Of a DNA stretch of 5,068 bases, positions 1-5,068 are shown piece by piece; within the stretch, counting starts at the first letter, position 1; every line of letters starts with the position of its first letter. The stretch lies in NCBI GenBank assembly GCA_946633275.1, contig CAMPAT010000075.1, forward strand, positions 1-5,068, written 5' to 3'. The translations under genes were made by a program, and so were the position numbers. This stretch comes from an uncultured Clostridia bacterium (GTDB lineage: Bacteria > Bacillota > Clostridia > Oscillospirales > Acutalibacteraceae). A model generated the notes under the pieces. The model saw nothing but the letters and a program-made list of their open reading frames with translations. It was not told where the DNA came from and searched no databases.

Positions 1-242
1 GTATCGTCGTCGCAGTCGCCCTTGATATCAACAATCTTCTGCAGATGTCCGGAGGTTGCGCCCTTGTTCCAGAGCTCCTGACGTGAGCGCGACCAGAACC
101 ACGTGTATCCCGTTTCCAGAGTTTTTTCAAGCGACTCGCGGTTCATATATGCGAGCATAAGAACCTCGCCCGTGCCGTGCTCCTGAATAATTGCAGGAAT
201 AAGCTCTGATTTTACAAAATACTTTTCAATATCTATCTGCAT
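1..242 (-). CDS. hisI: Phosphoribosyl-AMP cyclohydrolase HisI, N-terminal part (cut by window edge)
   Basis: My own translation of the left edge gives 80 complete codons starting at the ATG at 242-240. HisI opens the purine ring of phosphoribosyl-AMP in step 3 of histidine synthesis, in the cytosol. Family motifs are clear: LMLAYMN at residues 28-34, [13 protein letters not shown] at 42-54, [10 protein letters not shown] at 57-66, and DCDDD at 76-80, the Asp-rich magnesium site with the conserved zinc-site cysteine C77. The start overlaps the hisA end by 10 bases. A GAAAGAGG sequence (260-253) lies 10 bases upstream, inside hisA, so translation is probably coupled. The rest of the protein lies outside the window, so I cannot tell whether it is a stand-alone cyclohydrolase or a HisI-HisE fusion. 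The family assignment itself is secure. Confidence 0.95.
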   Translation of the reverse strand, partial: MQIDIEKYFVKSELIPAIIQEHGTGEVLMLAYMNRESLEKTLETGYTWFWSRSRQELWNKGATSGHLQKIVDIKGDCDDD

Positions 243-946
243 ACTTCAATTGCCTCTTTCAAATCAAGTGTGCCCTTATAAATCGATTTACCGCAAATTG
301 CGCCGTAAAGTCCGCTGTCGCGCAGGGTGATAATATCGCTGATATTCGTAACTCCTCCTGAAGCTGTAACGTCGCAGGATACAGCGGAATTGAGCTCTGT
401 GAGCTGCTCAACGTTAGGTCCCGAGAGCGTTCCGTCCTTGGAAATATCGGTATAAATAATCGTCTTAACTCCCATTTCCTCCATCTGTTTTGCAAGGTCA
501 ATGAAGTGAGTTGACGAGCCCTCAGTCCAGCCTTCAGTCGCAACAAAGCCGTCGCGCGCGTCAATGCCGACAGCAATAAGTTCTCCGAATTCGCCGACTG
601 CCTCGCGCACAAGCTCAGGATTCTTCAATGCGACAGAACCGAGGATAACCCTGCTAATACCGTTATTTGCATAATAATCAATATCATTCATCGTGCGTAT
701 TCCGCCGCCGATTTCAACCTTGAGCGAGGTCTGATTTGCAACGTCGACAAAAGTCTGCGAGTTAACTCTCTTTTTCTGAACGGAGCCGTCAAGGTCCACC
801 ATATGAATCCAATCTGCACCGGCGCTTACGAAGCCCCGGGCAGTTTCAAGCGCGTCAGAAGCTACCTGCTCAGCAGTCGAGAAATCACCCTTAAAAAGTC
901 TTACGGGCTTACCGTCGATAATATCAATAGCCGGAAAAATCAGCAT
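233..946 (-). CDS. hisA: HisA, ProFAR (phosphoribosylformimino-AICAR-phosphate) isomerase
   Basis: A complete 237-residue TIM-barrel protein, the usual length for HisA. It performs the Amadori rearrangement of ProFAR to PRFAR in the middle of the histidine pathway. The N-terminus [15 protein letters not shown] (4-18) is the HisA signature and carries the catalytic base D8; HisF normally begins instead with a CLDV-type motif. The second catalytic aspartate is D129 (in VGIDA), and T166-D167 with K170-DGT (166-173) form the opposite active-site strand. Phosphate-binding glycines are at 80-82 (GGGIR) and in ASGGV (195-199). The ATG at 946-944 shares one base with the hisB stop (TAATG), with AAAGGAG seven bases upstream. 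The hisI start overlaps its 3' end. No hisH precedes it and no hisF follows it. Dual HisA/TrpF (PriA-like) activity cannot be judged from sequence, but nothing here suggests it. Confidence 0.97.
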   Translation of the reverse strand: MLIFPAIDIIDGKPVRLFKGDFSTAEQVASDALETARGFVSAGADWIHMVDLDGSVQKKRVNSQTFVDVANQTSLKVEIGGGIRTMNDIDYYANNGISRVILGSVALKNPELVREAVGEFGELIAVGIDARDGFVATEGWTEGSSTHFIDLAKQMEEMGVKTIIYTDISKDGTLSGPNVEQLTELNSAVSCDVTASGGVTNISDIITLRDSGLYGAICGKSIYKGTLDLKEAIEVCR

Positions 947-1524
947 TACAGCACTCCTTTAGTCGACAAAACTGCACCGCTGCCGCTTGGTGAAGCGGCT
1001 ATCTTAAGCGCGTGCGCAACTGCCTTAAATATAGCTTCAATCTGGTGGTGCGCGTTAGTGCCGTACGGCACGTCAATATGAAGCGTAATTCCTGCGTTTA
1101 CTGCAAACGCGCGGAAAAATTCCTCCGTTACGCAGGTTTCATAATCGCCGCAAAGTTCCTGCTCAAACTCAGCATTGAACACTAAGAACGGGCGGTTTGA
1201 AATATCGAGAATTGCTTTTGCAAGACTCTCATCCATCGGCACAGCAAAGCTGCCGTAGCGCTGAATTCCGCTCATATCGCCGAGCGCTTCTTTAAATGCC
1301 TTGCCGAGCGCAATACCCGTGTCTTCAACAGTATGGTGAGTATCAACCACGATATCACCCTTAACGTCGACGTCAAGACCGAAGCCGCCGTGTACGCCGA
1401 AGGCAGTTAACATATGGTCAAAAAAGCCTATTCCCGTGCTTACGTTAACGTCACCGCCGTCGAGGGCGAGCTTTATTTTAATCTGAGTTTCCTTAGTATT
1501 TCTTGTTATTTCAGAAGTTCTCAT
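946..1524 (-). CDS. hisB: Imidazoleglycerol-phosphate dehydratase HisB (monofunctional)
   Basis: A complete 192-residue protein, the normal size of the single-domain dehydratase without the phosphatase domain seen in enterobacterial HisB. It dehydrates imidazole-glycerol phosphate to imidazole-acetol phosphate. Two manganese-site repeats are visible: DTHHTVEDTG at 61-70 (H63, H64, E67) and NAHHQIEA at 157-164 (H159, H160, E163). Also present are GFFDHML with H37, FGVHG with H45, the MDES loop at 97-100, and EEFFRAFA with E135. The histidinol-phosphate phosphatase must therefore be encoded elsewhere. The ATG at 1524 lies 11 bases past the end of hisD. AAGAGGT (1537-1531) overlaps the hisD stop codon and sits 6 bases before the ATG, which supports the start and an operon with hisD. 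The 3' end overlaps hisA by one base. Confidence 0.98.
   Translation of the reverse strand: MRTSEITRNTKETQIKIKLALDGGDVNVSTGIGFFDHMLTAFGVHGGFGLDVDVKGDIVVDTHHTVEDTGIALGKAFKEALGDMSGIQRYGSFAVPMDESLAKAILDISNRPFLVFNAEFEQELCGDYETCVTEEFFRAFAVNAGITLHIDVPYGTNAHHQIEAIFKAVAHALKIAASPSGSGAVLSTKGVL
954..960 (-). promoter_or_regulatory. hisA ribosome binding site inside the hisB 3' end
   Basis: The minus strand reads AAAGGAG, then 7 bases, then the hisA ATG. The motif is formed by the Lys-Gly codons and the first base of the Val codon near the end of hisB, four codons before its stop. Together with the TAATG stop/start overlap, this fixes the hisA start and suggests translational coupling of hisA to hisB. 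Confidence 0.85.
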
Positions 1525-1535
1525 ATTGTTACCTC

Positions 1536-2819
1536 TTATTCAAATCTTACCTTGATTGAATTTGCGTGAGCCGTAAGTCCTTCACTTTCGGCGAGCTTAA
1601 TAATATCATCCTTCGCATTTCTGAGCTCTGCGCAGGTGTAATAAATGAACTGTGATTTTTTAATAAAGCTGTCAACGGACAGAGGCGAGAAAAATCTTGC
1701 AGTACCGCTTGTCGGGAGAACGTGGTTTGGACCTGCATAATAATCTCCGAGCGGTTCAGGCGACCAGTTACCGAGGAATACGGAGCCTGCGTTATCCACC
1801 TTGCCGATATACTTAAGCGGCTCGCTAATACATAGCTCAAGGTGTTCCGGCGCAAGCTCGTTTGCGAAGCTGAGCGCCTGCTCAAGACTTTCACACACGA
1901 TAATTTCGCCGTAATTCTCAAGCGACTCCTCGATAATAGCCTGTCTGTCAAGTCTCTTGACCTGCTTCTCAATTTCGTGAAGCGTCTGCTTCGCCAAATC
2001 GGTTGAAGTGGTAAGCAGGATAGCTGACGCGAGTTTATCGTGCTCAGCCTGGCTCATAAGGTCTGCTGCGAGGAAGGCTGGGTCAGCCGTCTTATCTGCA
2101 ACAATAAGGATTTCGCTCGGTCCTGCTACCATATCGATATCAACAATGCCGTAAAGAAGCCTCTTCGCAGTTGCTACAAAGATATTTCCGGGACCTACAA
2201 TCTTGTCAACCTTCGGGATTTTCTCCGTTCCGTAAGCGAGCGCTGCAACTGCCTGCGCGCCGCCTACCATAAATACTCTGTCTACGCCTGCGATTGCGGC
2301 AGCCGCCATAATCTGCGGATTAGGTTTGCCGTCCTTCGCAGGAGGAGTAACCATAATTATCTCCTTAACGCCTGCAATCTTTGCAGGGATTGCATTCATC
2401 AGTACTGAAGAAGGATAAGCTGCCGTACCGCCCGGAACGTAAATACCGACTCTGTTAAGTCCGCGCACTCTCTGCCCCATAATTACGCCGTTTTCCTCGG
2501 TAATCATAAAGGACTGCTGCGCCTGGCGCTGATGGAAGCGCTTAATATTCTTCTTAGCTCTGATAAGTGCGTTTTTGAAATCGTCGTCAACCTCGCTGAG
2601 ATAAGTATAAAGCTCGTCCTTCTCAACTACGGTTTTCTTAGGAACGCTGCCGTCGAAGCGTACTGTATATTCAAGCACAGCCTCGTCGCCGTTTTCCTTA
2701 ACCTCATTAATAATATGAGATACGATATCAACAATCTTGCTGTCGGTTTCGCCTGCGCGTTTTTTAAGATTTTCAATAACAGCATACTCTGCTTTGCCGT
2801 TTGCTTTCGTTATTTTCAT
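1536..2819 (-). CDS. hisD: Histidinol dehydrogenase HisD
   Basis: A complete 427-residue protein of the usual HisD length. It catalyses the last two steps of the pathway, the NAD- and zinc-dependent four-electron oxidation of L-histidinol to L-histidine. Expected zinc ligands are all present: Q257 and H260 in SQAEHD (256-261), D359 in LGDYYAGPNH (357-366), and H418 in GLTAHANS (414-421). The catalytic Glu-His pair is E325-H326 in LAPEHLEL (322-329). The family signatures VGIYVPGG (124-131) and KIVGPGN (206-212) are also seen. The ATG at 2819 is preceded by AAAAGGAG (2837-2830) at 10 bases, which begins within the hisZG stop codon; the gap to hisZG is 17 bases. No catalytic residue is missing. 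It follows the first-step enzyme directly, as in many Firmicute his operons. Confidence 0.98.
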   Translation of the reverse strand: MKITKANGKAEYAVIENLKKRAGETDSKIVDIVSHIINEVKENGDEAVLEYTVRFDGSVPKKTVVEKDELYTYLSEVDDDFKNALIRAKKNIKRFHQRQAQQSFMITEENGVIMGQRVRGLNRVGIYVPGGTAAYPSSVLMNAIPAKIAGVKEIIMVTPPAKDGKPNPQIMAAAAIAGVDRVFMVGGAQAVAALAYGTEKIPKVDKIVGPGNIFVATAKRLLYGIVDIDMVAGPSEILIVADKTADPAFLAADLMSQAEHDKLASAILLTTSTDLAKQTLHEIEKQVKRLDRQAIIEESLENYGEIIVCESLEQALSFANELAPEHLELCISEPLKYIGKVDNAGSVFLGNWSPEPLGDYYAGPNHVLPTSGTARFFSPLSVDSFIKKSQFIYYTCAELRNAKDDIIKLAESEGLTAHANSIKVRFE

Positions 2820-2836
2820 ATCAGAAGTTCTCCTTT

Positions 2837-4450
2837 TTATACCTGCGCCGCAAGCTCTAAGTCGTTCAGGAACGCCTCAATCTCCGCTTTGCGAAGCTTC
2901 ATAGACGCCATATTTACGATTACTCTTGCGGAAATAGGTGAAATCTCTTCAACTACCTCAAGTCCGTTTTCCTTAAGCGTTGAGCCCGTTTCGACGATAT
3001 CTACAATTCCGTCCGCAAGACCGAGAAGCGGAGCGAGCTCCACGCTGCCCTCAATCTTAATAACGGAAACGTCCATCCCCTTGCTCTCAAAGAATTCCTT
3101 TGCAACCTTAGGATACTTTGAAGCAACGGTTTTGCGCTTATATCCGGAGAAGAAGTCCTCTCCCTTCGGGCAAGCGAGAGCGAAGCGGCATTTGCCTATA
3201 CCGAGGTCGATAACCTCATAAAACGAAGAGCCGTGCTCAACAATTGTGTCCTTGCCGACAATGCCAATATCGCAAACGCCGTGTTCAACGTAAGTAATAA
3301 CGTCAGGCGCTTTTGACAGCACCGCCTCATATTTATCAACGGGAAGTATTAAACGTCTGCCTTTATTCTCAAGCTGCGACGTATCAAGCCCCATTGTCTT
3401 AAAAAGTGAAACAGAGCTCTTCTCAAGTCTGCCCTTAGTCAGCGCAATTCTGAGCGGTCGCTCAACATTGATAATCTCGCGCATAGCTTCGCACAGCGCC
3501 GAAACCTCAACAGCAAAGCCGATAGCAGGAGCGTCTGCGCCGAACTCGCCGAGAAGATTATCATACCTTCCGCCTGAAAGAACAGTAAGTCCCGAGCCCT
3601 CTGCGTAGCCGTGGAAGATAACGCCCGTATAATAATTGGAGCGGTTAACAAGTCCGAGGTCAAGCATAATGAAGTCCGAAAGTCCTGCCTCGCAGAGCGC
3701 CGAATATACCTCGCTGAGATAGTCGAGCGCCTTTGACGCAGCTTTGTTATTATAAAGCTTTTTCGCTTCTTTAATTACCTCTATTCCGCCGAAAAGCCGC
3801 GGAAGCTTGCGGATAATTCTCGTTTCTTCAGTATCGCCGAGCTTGTCAAGAAGGTCGCCGAGAGCGCCGTAATTCTTGCCCTCAATGAGCTTACAAATCT
3901 GCTTTTTAGTATCGCTTTCGACTTCCATCTCGTTAAGAATTGAATTGAAAAATGCGGCGTTGCCGATTTCAATTTTATACGAATTGAGGTCGCACCTACT
4001 GAGGCAGTTAGCCGCCATAGCAATAACCTCGACGTCAGCCTGCATTGAGCCGTCGCCGATAAGCTCAACGCCGCTCTGCGCAATTTCATTAGGAACGCCG
4101 TACAAATCCCGTCCACGCACAAAGACGTTCTGGTTATAGTAAAGGCGGACAGGGAGATTTTCACCGCTGAGACGTGTCGCAACCATACGCGCAATCGGCA
4201 TAGTATTATCAGGGCGAAGAACGGTCGTTCTGCCCTTTGAGTCCGTAAGCTTGAACATCTCGTCAGGCGAAATACCTGTGTTATCGCTCTCAAACACATC
4301 GAAGAATTCTATCGAAGGTGTAATAACCTTGCGGTATCCGTTCTCCTTAAAAATGTCAGAGAGCTCGCGCTCAACCTTGCGTCTGTCGTCGCATTCTTCA
4401 AAGAGATAATCGCGGCTGCCTTCAGGCGTTATTTTTGAATATTTCTTCAT
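2837..4450 (-). CDS. hisZG: HisZ-HisG fusion: ATP phosphoribosyltransferase regulatory and catalytic subunits in one chain
   Basis: One uninterrupted frame of 537 codons from the ATG at 4450 (a GTG at 4468 would add six residues). Residues 1 to about 332 are HisZ, a histidyl-tRNA synthetase paralogue: TPEGSRD (8-14), LRPDNT (78-83), QSGVELIG (125-132), NYYTG (272-276), GGRYDNL (293-299) and AIGF (309-312). Where HisRS has LVRGLDYYTG, this has LVNRSNYYTG, so the catalytic Arg is lost, and no anticodon-binding domain follows. Residues about 333-537 are short-form HisG: LRIALTKGRLEK (333-344), YVEHGVCDIGIVGKD (387-401), GSVELAPL (468-475) and the PRPP loop DIVETGSTL (484-492), without the C-terminal regulatory domain of long HisG. 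It condenses ATP with PRPP, the committed and normally histidine-inhibited step. Short HisG is known to need HisZ, so a fused pair makes functional sense. The domain boundary falls near 3454. It is the first gene of the operon. Confidence 0.96.
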   Translation of the reverse strand: MKKYSKITPEGSRDYLFEECDDRRKVERELSDIFKENGYRKVITPSIEFFDVFESDNTGISPDEMFKLTDSKGRTTVLRPDNTMPIARMVATRLSGENLPVRLYYNQNVFVRGRDLYGVPNEIAQSGVELIGDGSMQADVEVIAMAANCLSRCDLNSYKIEIGNAAFFNSILNEMEVESDTKKQICKLIEGKNYGALGDLLDKLGDTEETRIIRKLPRLFGGIEVIKEAKKLYNNKAASKALDYLSEVYSALCEAGLSDFIMLDLGLVNRSNYYTGVIFHGYAEGSGLTVLSGGRYDNLLGEFGADAPAIGFAVEVSALCEAMREIINVERPLRIALTKGRLEKSSVSLFKTMGLDTSQLENKGRRLILPVDKYEAVLSKAPDVITYVEHGVCDIGIVGKDTIVEHGSSFYEVIDLGIGKCRFALACPKGEDFFSGYKRKTVASKYPKVAKEFFESKGMDVSVIKIEGSVELAPLLGLADGIVDIVETGSTLKENGLEVVEEISPISARVIVNMASMKLRKAEIEAFLNDLELAAQV

Positions 4451-4458
4451 AATTTTCA

Positions 4459-4465
4459 CTCTTTT
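4459..4465 (-). promoter_or_regulatory. Probable ribosome binding site choosing the ATG at 4450 for hisZG
   Basis: The minus strand reads AAAAGAG, 8 bases before the ATG at 4450-4448. The in-frame GTG at 4468 has no purine-rich motif at a suitable distance and would leave only about 8 bases of leader after the predicted transcription start. HisZ proteins usually reach the PEG-x-RD motif within roughly ten residues, which also fits the ATG. The match to AAGGAG is partial, so the choice is likely rather than certain. Confidence 0.6.
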
Positions 4466-4501
4466 CACTTTAGTGCGCTAATATGCTAACACAATAAAGT
4501 G
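4466..4501. promoter_or_regulatory. Candidate operator: interrupted dyad over the his promoter
   Basis: On the plus strand, CACTTTA (4466-4472) and TAAAGTG (4495-4501) are perfect 7-base inverted arms 22 bases apart. Inside them GTG (4473-4475) and CAC (4490-4492) extend the symmetry with a two-base offset, and GCTAA occurs twice at an 8-base interval (4477-4481, 4485-4489). One arm lies in the -35/-10 spacer and the other just after the predicted transcription start, so a bound protein would block the polymerase. Histidine operons of some Firmicutes are thought to be controlled by a TrpR-family repressor (HisR/YerC type). I cannot match this site to that or any other known motif from memory. 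Confidence 0.5.
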
Positions 4502-4511
4502 ATATTGTCAA
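4483..4511 (-). promoter_or_regulatory. Sigma-A-type promoter of the his operon
   Basis: On the minus strand a perfect -35 TTGACA (4511-4506) is followed by a 17-base spacer and the -10 TAGCAT (4488-4483), a 4/6 match to TATAAT. The -10 is preceded by TGT, which fits an extended -10 (TGn). An A+T-only stretch lies just upstream at 4512-4530. Transcription would start near 4476, giving a leader of about 26 bases before the hisZG ATG. The promoter sits in the only real gap between polC and the his genes. The call is from consensus and position alone. Confidence 0.8.
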
Positions 4512-4530
4512 TAATTATTTTATATATAAT
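4512..4530. other. A+T-only stretch between the polC stop and the his -35 box
   Basis: Nineteen consecutive A/T bases lie directly upstream of TTGACA, a position that fits an UP element for RNA polymerase alpha-subunit contact. The stretch can also fold as a weak all-A/T inverted repeat, AATTAT (4513-4518) and ATAATT (4526-4531). There is no G+C stem followed by a T tract, so it does not look like an intrinsic terminator for polC. Confidence 0.4.
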
Positions 4531-5068
4531 TTAGAAGCCAAACAGAGAAATCTGCTTTGACTCAGGCAGGTCGCCGAGAGCGCCTGCGCTGCGAAGCGCG
4601 TCTACTACCGATTTGCCGACTCCCGGCTCGTTTGCCAAATCGTCGGAGGCTATGAAGCCTTCCGGGTTGCGCTCAACCGCTTCAGCAATTGAAATCGCAG
4701 CCTTTTCGCCGATACCGTCAATCGCTGAAAACGGAAGTCTGATTTTGCCATCTTCAATCTTATACACGCGCCAGTCGGATTTATACAAATCAACGGGCAG
4801 GAACTCATAACCGCGGGCAAGCATTTCAATGACAATCTGATTGACAACATATGTATCCTCTTCCTTCTGAGTGACGTCTATGCCGTGGTTCTTCTTATTC
4901 TTATACTCTTCCATCTTAGCTTTAACAGCCGCCTTTCCCTGAACTGCAGCTACTGCGTCAATCGCGCCGCCGCGAACGGTGAAATATGCTGAGTAAAACT
5001 GAATAGGATAATAAATCTTGTACCACGCGATACGCAGCGCAGCAATAACGTACGCTGCAGCGTGAGCC
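4531..5068 (-). CDS. polC: DNA polymerase III alpha subunit, Gram-positive PolC type, C-terminal 178 residues (5' end outside window)
   Basis: The frame is open from the right edge (first full codon at 5067) to the TAA at 4531-4533, so the 5' end is missing rather than broken. Visible PolC features, numbered within the fragment, are HAAAYVIAALRIAWYK (2-17), PIQFYSAYFTVRGG (21-34) and the tandem helix-hairpin-helix region: AIDGIGEKAA at about 115-124 and NEPGVGKSVVDAL at about 146-158. The last seven residues, QISLFGF, contain QISLF, which fits the QxxLF sliding-clamp binding motif expected at the PolC C-terminus. PolC is the replicative polymerase of low-GC Gram-positives. It is co-oriented with the his operon but has no known role in it. 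I chose PolC over DnaE because of this C-terminal layout and the clamp motif at the extreme end. Confidence 0.95.
   Translation of the reverse strand, partial: AHAAAYVIAALRIAWYKIYYPIQFYSAYFTVRGGAIDAVAAVQGKAAVKAKMEEYKNKKNHGIDVTQKEEDTYVVNQIVIEMLARGYEFLPVDLYKSDWRVYKIEDGKIRLPFSAIDGIGEKAAISIAEAVERNPEGFIASDDLANEPGVGKSVVDALRSAGALGDLPESKQISLFGF

Noticed and set aside
803..1081. Plus-strand open frame of 92 codons across the hisA/hisB junction
   Set aside because: Shadow of hisA and hisB on the opposite strand; no family resemblance, and it lacks independent support.
1511..1522. Exact 12-base repeat TCAGAAGTTCTC at the hisB start (1511-1522) and in the hisD leader (2821-2832)
   Set aside because: In about 5 kb, close to one 12-base match is expected by chance. 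One copy is coding and the other is between the ribosome binding site and ATG, so the two copies have no common position relative to the start.
2532..3221. A 229-codon open frame on the plus strand across the hisD/hisZG junction
   Set aside because: It is antisense to two well-supported genes, its translation shows no recognisable domain and looks like reverse-complement composition, and it spans the boundary between two real genes.
3482..3484. In-frame ATG near the HisZ/HisG boundary that might start a free HisG
   Set aside because: The nearest purine-rich motif (GAGG) is about 20 bases upstream, too far for a ribosome binding site, and the frame is open from the HisZ start, so a fused product is the simpler reading.
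3781..4299. Minus-strand open frame of 172 codons in another frame inside the HisZ part
   Set aside because: It lies wholly within the fused hisZG gene and its translation is Arg/Leu/Ser-rich, typical of an out-of-frame reading of this coding sequence.
4466..4468. GTG as the hisZG start, adding six residues
   Set aside because: It would leave about 8 bases after the predicted transcription start and has no ribosome binding site, whereas the ATG at 4450 has AAAAGAG at 8 bases.
4511..4531. All-A/T inverted repeat after polC as an intrinsic terminator
   Set aside because: A six-pair A/T stem is too weak and no T run follows a stable G+C stem in the transcript direction; an UP-element-like role fits better.

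Overview
This window is a histidine biosynthesis operon read entirely on the minus strand, preceded by the 3' end of the replicative DNA polymerase gene polC. A Gram-positive-type PolC, a HisZ plus short-form HisG enzyme, AAGGAG-like ribosome binding sites and intermediate base composition point to a Firmicute. A clostridial gut-type lineage such as the Oscillospiraceae/Ruminococcus group is a guess from general style, not something the sequence proves.

Layout in the direction of transcription (right to left): the last 178 codons of polC (5067 to 4531); an 80-base gap holding a good sigma-A-type promoter overlapped by an interrupted dyad (about 4466-4530); a fused hisZ-hisG gene (4450 to 2837); hisD (2819 to 1536); hisB (1524 to 946); hisA (946 to 233); and the first 80 codons of hisI (242 to the window edge). 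Gaps between his genes are 17 and 11 bases, and then there are overlaps of 1 and 10 bases, so this is one tightly packed and probably translationally coupled transcript.

The genes supply step 1 (HisZG, ATP phosphoribosyltransferase), step 3 (HisI, phosphoribosyl-AMP cyclohydrolase), step 4 (HisA, ProFAR isomerase), the dehydratase step (HisB) and the final two oxidations (HisD). HisE, the imidazole-glycerol-phosphate synthase pair HisH/HisF, the transaminase HisC and the phosphatase are not in the window. In particular hisH is not between hisB and hisA, and hisF is not between hisA and hisI, where many Firmicutes carry them.

The most notable features are the single-chain HisZ-HisG fusion and the compact promoter/operator that leaves no room for a T-box leader. 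I found no mobile element, RNA gene, CRISPR array, or wholly unknown gene, and nothing that amounts to a new system. There is no gene-free stretch longer than 300 bases.
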